A stretch of DNA of 64,000 nt from Semisulcospira habei. Its lineage: Eukaryota; Mollusca; Gastropoda; Semisulcospiridae. Each line of letters starts with the position of its first letter. Within the stretch, counting starts at the first letter, position 1. Both the position numbers and the translations under genes were made by a program. This document shows, piece by piece, positions 1 to 8,185 of this stretch. Under the pieces are notes generated by a model that made no database searches, was not told the origin of the DNA, and worked only from the letters and a program-made list of their open reading frames with translations. The stretch is from assembly GCA_036245525.1 (NCBI GenBank), contig BTPG01000003.1, forward strand, positions 142,603,859 through 142,667,858, in the 5' to 3' direction.

Positions 1-353
1 AGCTTCATTCTAAATATGAAAACCACATTGCCTCACTAATGACTCGTGATTTGAGTCGATCTCTTGTATGCCTATACACAAAAGCAGTGAGTCACTTTCT
101 ACCTGTGGATAGTGACAGTTTATCACATGACCTTGAAAGTAATCCTATTGTTTCAAGTTCAATTGGCAAATTAGCATGTGTCATGTTTTACAAGTTCGGA
201 AATTACCTTGCTCCTGTCGTAACATTACTAGTTACTGGGAGCCATATTGATTTCTCAAAAATAAATTTTACTGCAGAAGAAAATGGACGAAACCCAGATG
301 ACTCCACAACCGAACCCCGACCCTGTTTTGACACAGGTTCAAACTGTGACTAA
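1..353 (+). CDS. Partial unknown protein at left edge (Polinton)
   Basis: A reading frame is open from the window edge to a stop at 351-353, about 117 residues. An internal ATG at 39 could be a start, but the frame is open upstream of it, so this may be the C-terminal part of a longer protein. A moderately hydrophobic stretch (about residues 50-70 counted from the ATG) is the only structural hint. Its last 71 bases overlap the next gene in another frame, which makes the final part suspect. I do not recognise the family. It could be the end of an element gene that starts off-window or a chance frame. Confidence 0.3.
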   Translation, partial: LHSKYENHIASLMTRDLSRSLVCLYTKAVSHFLPVDSDSLSHDLESNPIVSSSIGKLACVMFYKFGNYLAPVVTLLVTGSHIDFSKINFTAEENGRNPDDSTTEPRPCFDTGSNCD

Positions 354-756
354 GGCTAAAAGTCCAGGGAGGGTTGAGGCTGGAAAGAGAGTAGCTGCAT
401 TGAACAAACAAAGAAAGTTAGAACTACTGCAAAAGGTACATGTAACTGACCCACAGTCAATAACATCATTGGTGACACTACCGTCAGGACAGCCAGGATC
501 AACACACCCTCATCAAAGTGAGAGACAAACAACTAAGTCTGACCCCCGCCCTGACCCTGACCCCGAACCTCAATCAACAAAATATATAATTGCCGGATTT
601 GTTGTCGGATTTGGTTACGTAGGTTATCAATTATACAAAAAATACAAACCACAGACTCGTACAGTGACCAAAAAATCAGACACTCCAAAAACAAAACCAG
701 AAGTCGCCACATTACCAGTAACATCCAAAGCCGTTGACCCATTTTATATGCAGTAA
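283..756 (+). CDS. Small basic single-pass membrane protein (Polinton)
   Basis: 157 residues. The N-terminal third is basic, with a Lys/Arg-rich patch around residues 25-50 of a kind I recognise in small Polinton/adintovirus proteins. A Pro/Asp-rich linker follows at about residues 85-100. One transmembrane helix (about 101-117, Gly/Val/Tyr-rich) is followed by Lys and a Thr/Lys-rich tail. The stop codon sits inside TAAATAAA, so the stop overlaps a canonical poly(A) signal. The layout suggests a virion or assembly membrane protein, but no function is established. The ATG at 283 is the only sensible start before the basic patch. Confidence 0.6.
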   Translation: MDETQMTPQPNPDPVLTQVQTVTKAKSPGRVEAGKRVAALNKQRKLELLQKVHVTDPQSITSLVTLPSGQPGSTHPHQSERQTTKSDPRPDPDPEPQSTKYIIAGFVVGFGYVGYQLYKKYKPQTRTVTKKSDTPKTKPEVATLPVTSKAVDPFYMQ

Positions 757-792
757 ATAAAAATATTATTTTAATTTTTCTTGCCTTAGAAA

Positions 793-1023
793 ATGAATGA
801 CTCAAAGAACATGATGAACCTTGTGTATCACTCTGCCGTAATCAGTGGATTAGCAGTAGCTTATTCTATGCTGGGGAAAAGTCTACTCAAAATGAAATCA
901 GCAGACTTGAGTAGACTTGATTTCGAAGACAGTGCTAAGCTAATTGTAGTTGTCACAGCGTCGATTGCGACAAAAGATTTTCTTGTCAAGCAGGGAATTA
1001 TTCCAGAAAATGTTTCTATGTAA
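793..1023 (+). CDS. Conserved small hydrophobic protein (Polinton)
   Basis: 76 residues. A hydrophobic N-terminal helix (about residues 9-30) is followed by a Leu/Asp segment, a second Val/Ala-rich helix (about 48-62), and a C-terminus carrying a KQGIIP-type motif. This combination matches a small membrane protein that recurs beside the integrase in invertebrate Polintons, known only as a conserved hypothetical. Its TAA stop lies in TAAATAAA, and the next gene's ATG follows within about a dozen bases. Probable role: virion or assembly membrane protein (inference). Confidence 0.65.
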   Translation: MNDSKNMMNLVYHSAVISGLAVAYSMLGKSLLKMKSADLSRLDFEDSAKLIVVVTASIATKDFLVKQGIIPENVSM

Positions 1024-1034
1024 ATAAAAATAAT

Positions 1035-1469
1035 ATGGCGACGATAGCTATTATGATTGGTGGGGCAGTTGTTAATGCATTGGCTTTCAGTGGCTCTAAT
1101 TATCTCTTTTCTAAAATGGGTAGAGAGGAATCTGCAGAGGAAATGAAACGTCACAATGAGGCAACAGAAAAACTTGCTCAAGCCCAGCAGGAATATGAAA
1201 AGAATAGAATTGAGAAACTTGATTTCATCAATGAAAAATTGAGGCTTGAAGGCCACGCACAACATACGTTTTCAAATACAGACGAAGCAATCAGGGAATA
1301 TTTTCTTGTCACAGGTGAAGACATGTCTATCCCGAAACCGAAACTAAGTGACTATTACAAACCAAGCACACAACAAAGAAATGGAGAGATAATCTTTGTT
1401 CTAGTGGGAATGACATTTGTTTATTTTACAGGAGTTTTCATTGCTAGAAAAAATGGCAGCCGAAAATAA
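1035..1469 (+). CDS. Two-pass membrane protein with coiled-coil middle (Polinton)
   Basis: 144 residues. An N-terminal hydrophobic Ala/Gly-rich segment (about residues 2-24) is followed by a charged Glu/Lys/Gln-rich helix likely to form a coiled coil (about 30-75), a SDYYKPS-type motif near residue 105, and a C-terminal transmembrane helix (about 118-136) ending in basic residues. I recognise this architecture in integrase-adjacent hypothetical proteins of cnidarian and mollusc Polintons. The start is preceded by AATAAAAATAAT. The 3' end overlaps the integrase start by 17 bp in another frame. Function unknown; a membrane-bound virion component is the best guess. Confidence 0.65.
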   Translation: MATIAIMIGGAVVNALAFSGSNYLFSKMGREESAEEMKRHNEATEKLAQAQQEYEKNRIEKLDFINEKLRLEGHAQHTFSNTDEAIREYFLVTGEDMSIPKPKLSDYYKPSTQQRNGEIIFVLVGMTFVYFTGVFIARKNGSRK

Positions 1470-2424
1470 ACTATCAAAAATATATTACTCTCCATCAGGC
1501 TATTGGAAAGGAGCAACAGCTATTCAGAAATTACATGCCGCTGTGGGCGGAGATATATCACTCAATCAGGTCAAACAATGGTTACAGAGACAAGCAATTT
1601 GGCAGATATATCTTCCTGCTCCAAGAAAGATAACAAGGCCTCATTTTCAGAACACTACCCCAAATGACACACACCAAATGGACCTCCTGTTCCTACCACA
1701 TGACACAATAAGAAAGAAACGATACAAGTATGCATTAACTGTTGTAGACATTGCTTCAAGGTATAAAGACGCTGAACCCATATCTGACAAAACAGCCAGT
1801 ACAGTTGCTACTGCTTTATCAAAAATATATAGTCGAGGCCCTTTAAGATACCCCAGACTTGTACAAGTTGATGATGGATCAGAATTCAAAGGTGCAGTTA
1901 ATCAGTTATTTGCAAAGCATGGTGTACTGGTCAGACGAGGCATTCCAGGTGTGCACAGATCACAGGCAATTGTAGAGAACTTTAACAAACAGTTATCAGA
2001 GAGACTTTTCAGTTACCAGTATTCTAAGGAACTCATGCATGACACCCGTAACACTGAGTGGGTTAAGCGATTACCACATGTGATAAAAGCAATGAACAAT
2101 GAAGGCCATCCTAAGCCTGCTGATGCTATTAAATTGAAAACAATTACAGAGCCAAAAACAGGACCAACCCCAACCCCGCCTCCAGACACAAGTTTATTTA
2201 CTAAACAGGTGAGATATTTATATCAGCCAGGGGAGGCTGAGAACGACGACAGACGCAGGGCAACAGACCCCATCTGGTCAACGTCTGTACACAATATAAA
2301 AAAAATAATTCCCGGCGCAGACGCAACAATATATTACCTGTATGACCCTGCACCCCAGAGGGCATTTGTCAGAGAAGAATTACAGATTATTCCCCCAGAC
2401 ACCGTTACTCATTTCAGTAACTAA
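1453..2424 (+). CDS. Polinton rve-family (retrovirus-like) integrase
   Basis: 323 residues from the ATG at 1453. The frame is open upstream to 1417, but homology begins just after this ATG. It would catalyse DNA strand transfer of the linear element into the host genome. The DDE triad is visible: D77 in an HQMDLL motif, D140 in VDDGSEF, and E175 in an IVENFN motif. An N-terminal helical domain with GYWKG and an IYLPAP linker precedes the core. The C-terminal domain contains RYLYQPGE and REELQIIPP, as in the C. elegans F54H12.3-type proteins. The gene converges with the DNA polymerase and their 3' ends overlap by 45 bp. The catalytic residues and frame are intact, so it could be functional. 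Confidence 0.95.
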   Translation: MAAENKLSKIYYSPSGYWKGATAIQKLHAAVGGDISLNQVKQWLQRQAIWQIYLPAPRKITRPHFQNTTPNDTHQMDLLFLPHDTIRKKRYKYALTVVDIASRYKDAEPISDKTASTVATALSKIYSRGPLRYPRLVQVDDGSEFKGAVNQLFAKHGVLVRRGIPGVHRSQAIVENFNKQLSERLFSYQYSKELMHDTRNTEWVKRLPHVIKAMNNEGHPKPADAIKLKTITEPKTGPTPTPPPDTSLFTKQVRYLYQPGEAENDDRRRATDPIWSTSVHNIKKIIPGADATIYYLYDPAPQRAFVREELQIIPPDTVTHFSN

Positions 2425-5400
2425 GTCGTCAATTAATTCATCAACCAGTTCATCACAAATGTCTTCAGATAACTTGAGCCTGTAATGACCTGGTGCATAA
2501 GCTTTCTCTTTACTATGAAACACTCGTTTTGTGTCCCCAACTGCAAGTGACTTTTTGTGCGTTTGAATTATTTCAAGATTATGTTTATTTGATCTCAGTG
2601 ACTTGTTTGGATAATCAGGCATTAATGCACCATCTAACACTTGCTTGTAATGTTCATGACGTATGTCTTTATTTTTTATCGCTGTTTTCTTGATACCTTT
2701 GGCTTTTGACTGACTACCTTTCTGGTGCAGTATAGAATACATTTTGGATCTCAGTCCAACATACTCAACTATAGGCACACCATTTAGTTCATCCTTAAAC
2801 TTACCAGGCACTTTCTTGTTTTGTGTGCTAAACAGCGGGTGATCTTTAGGGTAGTCAGACGTGTCATACATGTGTAACTCTGTTTTCATGTCTTCGTAAA
2901 AGTCTTCAGTACACACGTCAATAATCATAGAGTCAGTGTCAGTGTATAGCAGACGACACTCAGGATATTTTGGTTTGAAGTAATCATAATAAAATTCAAG
3001 CATCAACAGTTTTGACAACTCAAGAATTGCCATACCGATGAATACTGGCTTGTCCAGTTTGACAATCTTTTTTTTGAGTGACACTGCATACAATGATGAA
3101 TGAAACTCTTTGTACCCTGTGTACTGTGGCTTACCTGTAAGTTTAATTGCACCCGATTCAGTTGTAACAAGTCTCACATCTTTTCTGTGATGAGGATTTT
3201 CCATCGTCTTGCCAAAACAGGCATTGTTCATAAGCTTAAAGAAGTCTTTGTCAAATGCAGTGTTGCCGTCTCTGGCACGAAGGGTTGTGTTCTTCATTAT
3301 GTAATCTTTCATGAAAGCACTCTGATCAAATTGAATTCCTCTGTGAACTTTCTTTAGTACTAACCCGTGTCTGATGTAAAACTGCAACAAGCGGTAGTGA
3401 CAAACGTAATTGAATTTGTCATTTAGATTCGGTACAAGTTTAGTGTCTTCTTTTTTCCCTGTCAAACTCATTTTCTCAACAGCCAACGGATAATCATTAT
3501 GGTAATCATGTAGATGGTGTGGATACTCCAGGTCTACTTCAAAGATCCAACCCTTCGCGTCGTTTTGGTCAAGATTCATAATATTGTTAGTTAACCCTGA
3601 CTCTGTTATGTCATACTGTGACAAATCATACAGACAAAAGTTTTTCAAGGGCAATAACTCACACATTGCCCAGCCATAAAGGTTATTAGCGTCCAAGTAC
3701 ATAATGAATGACCTTGACCCCAAGGGGTCAAACCCCCGGCCGTCCAGATATTTATTATTTGCTCTGGCGTAGTTATTTGCTGCAATACTAATCCCTCCCC
3801 TCAATCCACGTTCCACCATTTCACCCATCGTACGATCAGACAACAGGTCTATAAATATCTTACTGGATTTCAAAAATGCATCCCATGTCATGCCAGGACT
3901 AGTTATGTAGCAGGCTGGGTCAAGTTTGTAGTGTAACAAACCCTTCTCACGGTAACTTTCAAATACGTCTGCTAGCAAACAAACGTCAGCTTTCAAGTAC
4001 TGGTCATGGTAGTCACCAATCATCTGACACCCTAATTTACCCCACGCATCAAGTGCGTGTTGATATTCAGAGTCAGAAATGCCTTTTCCAGTTAGTGTGG
4101 AATAAAATTTCTCTTTTGGTGGCAGTCTTGTTTCTTCAAACACAACCCAGTGATCAATGTACTCATACGGATACACACCTTTCTTAATCAAGTCTGGCTC
4201 AAAATATTTACTCGTTATTGGATACTCAGTCAGTCCTTCTGCAAGACTAGCAAGACCTAAAGACAAATGTTGCATGGAGTCATAAAATGCTAATTTGTCT
4301 AATCTAAAAGTCAAGTATTTCTCAGTTGTCTGGGCAATACAACTTATGTTTTTGTACGACTCGTCTACAGCCTGCATGATAATGTGTGAATCATATCCTT
4401 TGAGATTGTGGAAAAAGATTGGCAGTTTGTATGTCTTGGGATCTGTTTTTAATAATAAGTTACAATTGTTATGTGCAGCACCTCTGTAACATCCAGTTAT
4501 GTGATCGTGGTCACGAACTTTATCACCTCCCAGAGGCTGTTCGCAAATCCAACACGTCTCAGCTGTATCAAATTTTAATTTGTCTTCTTCTGTCATCACC
4601 AAAGGCATCTGGCATGTTGTGAGATATTGTACTACCTGACTGTACAGTTGTCTCATTTCTGTTAAAAACAAACATGCTGCATTTTCACCCCTGTAGATAA
4701 CAGGCTCTGAATGCAAACCGTCTGACCTAACAATAATGTATCCAAAAGAACACACCACTTGGTCACTCAACTTTATAGTCTTTGGTAATGATTCTGGAAC
4801 AGGACCGTCATACGGAACTACTAATGATTCAAAATCTGCGTACACTACAAACGGCAACTTTTGTTGATTCCCATAGTTTTTAAAATACACTTGACTACCA
4901 GGATCTGGATACTTAAGTACAGTTTGTATGTCATCAGCTGACCTGCAGTGTAAAACATGTTTGTGCGCCACAGCAATAGAAGAGAATCTTTGTAAACATC
5001 TTTTACACACTTCCTGTTTCCTACCATATTTTGATACATGATTATGAATTAGACGTGACATACTCCTGATAATTGTGTAGTGAAAGTTATTGTCATCGCC
5101 GATTAGCAACATGTCAACATGTTTATCTTCTGACTGACCATAGGTTGGAGCCAGAGGTGATACTCTAATTGGTTGTAACTTGTTCTCAGACTCATTATCC
5201 CACACATACACATTTACAGATATACCAGGATTTAGTTTTTCAAACAAGTCTATGTCCTCTATTTTAACAGGGAACTCAATGCCACTAAAATCAAGTTCAT
5301 TTACAAATTTGATGTAGTTAGATACACGTTCTGGTTTTGATTTTACAAAGTGTAGTTTAGCAAGCACACACCACATGAAACAATAGTTGTCATTGTTCTG

Positions 5401-5850
5401 TATGTTGACGACAGCCTTTTTGTTTACTACTTCTGTTGGCAGTGGCAACCATGCTTTACCTAATATAGGATGATACCTAGACTGCTTTAGTTGCAGTTCA
5501 TGTACATGTCCTTCGTGCCAACCAGACCCCTTCATTCTTGCACTGTCAATCGCCTGGAGGAAGTCTGGTAATAGTCTGTCTCTAAACACGTTCTCCAATT
5601 CTCTTCTTGTGTTAACAGTGTGTTGTCTTGTTGATATGTACGATACAATCACTTCACCGTCCACCCTAGTGAATTCGATTTTTGCAACAATCTGAATCTT
5701 TACACTGCCTGTAAGAAGATTTTGTTGTATGACAGAAAAAGAGTTTTCTATTGATTCATAGACATTATTAGTATTGGATATGGGTAAGTTTGTTGTGTGA
5801 AACACGTTTCTTAAACTAGATGAGCCAGGGTTTTGAACATTGTCCGTCAT
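2380..5850 (-). CDS. POLB: Protein-primed family B DNA polymerase (Polinton pPolB)
   Basis: 1156 residues, uninterrupted. It would replicate the linear element by protein priming. In order: a C2H2-like cluster (about residues 282-303); exonuclease motif I with YADFES (about 335); an inserted HNH/endonuclease-VII-like cysteine-histidine knuckle with CWIC and DHDH (about 433-460); Exo II with HNLKGYDSH (about 480); Exo III with CLLADVF (about 625); polymerase motif A with YLDANNLYGW (about 720); motif B with NNACFGKTMEN (about 875); and motif C with YTDTDS (about 968). All key acidic residues are present. The start is preceded by CAAATAAAA, a context shared with two neighbouring minus-strand genes. 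It is the longest intact frame in the window. Confidence 0.97.
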   Translation of the reverse strand: MTDNVQNPGSSSLRNVFHTTNLPISNTNNVYESIENSFSVIQQNLLTGSVKIQIVAKIEFTRVDGEVIVSYISTRQHTVNTRRELENVFRDRLLPDFLQAIDSARMKGSGWHEGHVHELQLKQSRYHPILGKAWLPLPTEVVNKKAVVNIQNNDNYCFMWCVLAKLHFVKSKPERVSNYIKFVNELDFSGIEFPVKIEDIDLFEKLNPGISVNVYVWDNESENKLQPIRVSPLAPTYGQSEDKHVDMLLIGDDNNFHYTIIRSMSRLIHNHVSKYGRKQEVCKRCLQRFSSIAVAHKHVLHCRSADDIQTVLKYPDPGSQVYFKNYGNQQKLPFVVYADFESLVVPYDGPVPESLPKTIKLSDQVVCSFGYIIVRSDGLHSEPVIYRGENAACLFLTEMRQLYSQVVQYLTTCQMPLVMTEEDKLKFDTAETCWICEQPLGGDKVRDHDHITGCYRGAAHNNCNLLLKTDPKTYKLPIFFHNLKGYDSHIIMQAVDESYKNISCIAQTTEKYLTFRLDKLAFYDSMQHLSLGLASLAEGLTEYPITSKYFEPDLIKKGVYPYEYIDHWVVFEETRLPPKEKFYSTLTGKGISDSEYQHALDAWGKLGCQMIGDYHDQYLKADVCLLADVFESYREKGLLHYKLDPACYITSPGMTWDAFLKSSKIFIDLLSDRTMGEMVERGLRGGISIAANNYARANNKYLDGRGFDPLGSRSFIMYLDANNLYGWAMCELLPLKNFCLYDLSQYDITESGLTNNIMNLDQNDAKGWIFEVDLEYPHHLHDYHNDYPLAVEKMSLTGKKEDTKLVPNLNDKFNYVCHYRLLQFYIRHGLVLKKVHRGIQFDQSAFMKDYIMKNTTLRARDGNTAFDKDFFKLMNNACFGKTMENPHHRKDVRLVTTESGAIKLTGKPQYTGYKEFHSSLYAVSLKKKIVKLDKPVFIGMAILELSKLLMLEFYYDYFKPKYPECRLLYTDTDSMIIDVCTEDFYEDMKTELHMYDTSDYPKDHPLFSTQNKKVPGKFKDELNGVPIVEYVGLRSKMYSILHQKGSQSKAKGIKKTAIKNKDIRHEHYKQVLDGALMPDYPNKSLRSNKHNLEIIQTHKKSLAVGDTKRVFHSKEKAYAPGHYRLKLSEDICDELVDELIDDLVTEMSNGVWGNNL

Positions 5851-5882
5851 TTTTATTTGTCCGACAAAATAATAAATGAAAA
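5851..5882 (-). promoter_or_regulatory. Shared start-proximal promoter module, polymerase gene
   Basis: On the minus strand the bases before the polymerase ATG read ATTTATTATTTTGT, then a short GC-containing step, then AATAAAA directly abutting ATG. The same module, 23 of 28 positions identical by my count, precedes the next gene at 6232, and a looser version precedes the capsid gene at 8146. The repetition suggests a common promoter element in the element's leaderless-looking genes. That it works as a promoter is inference. Confidence 0.5.
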
Positions 5883-5886
5883 AATA

Positions 5887-6231
5887 TTACTGCTGGCTCA
5901 CCTTGTGTAATACCACTTTATTAACTGTAACACTGTCAATATAAACATTTAGTTTGCGTAGTTGTTTAAATATGCTATAACAAACTTCCCCTAACCAGCC
6001 ATAGTTGGTATCATCAACTTTAAAAGTAGGTGTCTTTAAATCAACTGTCATGCACTCCACATTTGGATGCTCATCGACATAATCCAAAGTCACACTATAT
6101 GTAACATATATTTCTGATGGTGCTGAAAGGCTTATGTAAGTCTGTTTGGGTGTTATTAAGTCAGTAAAGTGCATAACATCTTTGAAAAGGTGTGTGAGAT
6201 CAAGCACCTGTATGATTTGTCCGTCTGTCAT
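5887..6231 (-). CDS. Unknown 114-residue protein between polymerase and ATPase
   Basis: 114 residues, no signal peptide or transmembrane segment, mixed alpha/beta-looking composition with a single Trp and two Cys. I do not recognise it. Its first residues (MTDG) echo the start of the polymerase (MTDN), and the 28 bp upstream of both genes are near-identical, so the upstream region was probably duplicated. It lies in the same direction as the polymerase with 36 bp between them, in a possible minus-strand expression group with the ATPase and capsid genes. Confidence 0.6.
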   Translation of the reverse strand: MTDGQIIQVLDLTHLFKDVMHFTDLITPKQTYISLSAPSEIYVTYSVTLDYVDEHPNVECMTVDLKTPTFKVDDTNYGWLGEVCYSIFKQLRKLNVYIDSVTVNKVVLHKVSQQ

Positions 6232-6262
6232 TTTTATTGGACAAACAAAAGAATAAATTAAT
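6232..6262 (-). promoter_or_regulatory. Shared start-proximal promoter module, 114-residue gene
   Basis: Minus strand: ATTTATTCTTTTGT, a short step, then CCAATAAAA abutting the ATG. It is the sister copy of the module before the polymerase gene. The role is inferred from repetition and position only. Confidence 0.5.
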
Positions 6263-6267
6263 TTACA

Positions 6268-6879
6268 TCAATTTACTAACCCATACCCTGTGGGCTGATC
6301 TGTCTTTAAAATGAGCTTCAGATGCTTAGTTGATTTCAGTTTATTTTTTACATCATCTCGTTCATGCTTATTTGGTATGACATCATTTTCTCTGAGACAG
6401 TCTTCAAAGCTGTCACGATCCTTACAGTAAAACAAACAGATAAACTTTAACTGTTCTCGAAAATCTTTCAGTACAGCATTATATTTTTGAGTGAGAATCC
6501 ATACACTTACATTTGCATGTCTGCCACTGAAGGCAAGTTCTGCTAGAGTGTTTCTTTTCTTGACAATGTCTTTCTCTGCAGAACAGTCATCAACAATAAA
6601 CAATGTTGGCTGTCCTTCAAATTGCTTGTAAAAATAATGTAGGTAGTCATTCAGTTTTTTCTCAGGGTCAACTAAGTATATGTTGCTGTCAGTCCAAATG
6701 AATAAACGATTGTGATAAGCTTTGTTGTGTTTGATTGTAGGACAAAATATTACAATGTTTTCAAAATGGTGTATGTATCTTGTTTGTAAGAGGTTAAGAA
6801 CAAATTCAGTTTTACCACACCCTGTGGCGCCACAAAACAATCCACAGTGTGGGTCAAGGGTCATTAAGCTCCGGTTCAT
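6268..6879 (-). CDS. FtsK/HerA-type genome-packaging ATPase (Polinton)
   Basis: 203 residues from the ATG at 6879, which is preceded by TATTAAA. A longer frame to 6915 exists, but those extra residues are not family-like. Walker A is GATGCGKT (residues 17-24), Walker B is LFIVDDC (about 93-99), followed by a SGRHANVSVWILTQ sensor segment with Gln131. This is the compact packaging ATPase of Polintons and adintoviruses, thought to pump DNA into the capsid. All nucleotide-binding residues are present and the frame is clean. The gene lies 19 bp beyond the end of the capsid gene on the same strand, as expected for a morphogenesis module. Confidence 0.93.
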   Translation of the reverse strand: MNRSLMTLDPHCGLFCGATGCGKTEFVLNLLQTRYIHHFENIVIFCPTIKHNKAYHNRLFIWTDSNIYLVDPEKKLNDYLHYFYKQFEGQPTLFIVDDCSAEKDIVKKRNTLAELAFSGRHANVSVWILTQKYNAVLKDFREQLKFICLFYCKDRDSFEDCLRENDVIPNKHERDDVKNKLKSTKHLKLILKTDQPTGYGLVN

Positions 6880-6898
6880 TTTAATACACAATATAATT

Positions 6899-8145
6899 TT
6901 AATATATGTGTCCACTTAGTCTACACTCTTGTATATTGAGTTGTGCGTCATAAATTAGATACAAATATATGTTTATGGCTGCAGCAGTTTCAACCTTCTT
7001 TTGTATCTGAATTGTTATTCCGTCACTACCGTTCTCGACAGTTCGTCCTGACCCATGAAGGTAATCATCATCTGTACTACGAAGGTCTAGCCACAGTGCA
7101 TACTTGTTTGTCAGGTATTGACCAATCCTAACATCATACAGATGTAGATCTTTGCACGCAATGTTTGCTGGTTTATCTCATAGTGCTGGTATGGTAACAT
7201 TCCAGATGCGTACACTTGATTAGGGCGGCCTTCGATTGTGCAGGACAAATGTGTAATCTTAGGATTGTAGAATTTTTCTGAATCTCTTTTGTATGGACTC
7301 ACCGGTTCAACAAACAACATAAGAATACCTTTCAGTGACCTGGCAGGCGTGTTCAAGTTTATGTTCCACATTGGGTCGCTTTTGTCTTTGGGTATTAAAC
7401 TATGCCTAATCACACGGTCATAATAAATTGGAAGTCTTGACTGATACTGATTTTGAATGAGTCTGGCTAGTTCAGTATGTGTAACAATTTCATATTCCAA
7501 GGAAATGTTAGAGATCTTGTATGTTGCATCTGCGGCAGATGATTTAATGACTTTGGAGTAGTCATTGAAAGTTAGTTCAAAACTTAGACGGTCATTCAGT
7601 GCTCCTTGATAATAAGGCAAATGAGCTGTGAGGATTTCAAACTCAAGTGGAATGTAAAATCTGGTTCCATATGTTTCTGCTATAATAACGTCATTGGCTG
7701 CTGACGTTGATTTATCTCCGGCATTGATTCGAAGTTTACCAACATTATCTGGCTGTATGCCTTGATAAATACGGTCCTCTCGTTCTTCTCTTGTGAGCCA
7801 AAGGTCTTTGTAACAGTAGAACACATCTGAGTCGTCAAGACTAAACACTTCCTGTCCTTCAAGTTTTACTTTAATAGTTCTAACAATTGCTCTGCCAAGA
7901 TTGTCAACTAGAGTTCTGTTTACATCTGCATCTGATGAAAGTTCAATATTAAATGCAAGGCGTGCAGTGCCAGGAACAATAACGTCACTGGGTCCTAGGT
8001 TTGGAAACTTGACTGTAAGTGTTTGGTTCTGGTCTATGGTACTTGGATTGTTTGTGATGACGATTGATTGTCTTATGCCCTTAACACCCAGGGGCTCACG
8101 TAGTTTTCTGTATGGGTCTAACTTTGATCCGTAAGACTGTGTCAT
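6899..8145 (-). pseudogene. Double-jelly-roll major capsid protein, broken by one frameshift
   Basis: The 5' frame from the ATG at 8145 (MTQSYG start, preceded by ATAATAAAA) runs 344 residues to a stop at 7111. The family-like sequence continues without a stop in another frame from about 7147 down to 6899, adding some 80 residues with the C-terminal ALWLDLRS and IYLYLIYDAQLNI motifs typical of Polinton hexon-like proteins (F54H12.2 type). The two frames meet at about 7145-7155, where one base appears to be missing. No slippery heptamer is present, so programmed frameshifting is unlikely. Everything else is clean, so this is either a very recent lesion or a consensus error. The product would form the icosahedral capsid. 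Confidence 0.88.
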
Positions 8146-8185
8146 TTTTATTATGCACAATAAAAAATAATAAATTAATAAAACA
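8146..8185. promoter_or_regulatory. Divergent promoter between capsid gene and coiled-coil gene
   Basis: Only 40 bp, almost all A and T, separate the minus-strand capsid ATG (8145) from the plus-strand ATG (8186). It contains AATAAAA next to each start in opposite directions and TTTATTA blocks between. Such a short shared intergenic region implies either back-to-back core promoters or very short leaders. Promoter function is inferred. Confidence 0.5.

Noticed and set aside
7111..8145. Programmed -1 frameshift in the capsid gene
   Set aside because: No slippery heptamer at the junction, and a structural capsid gene would not need it; a simple base loss fits better.
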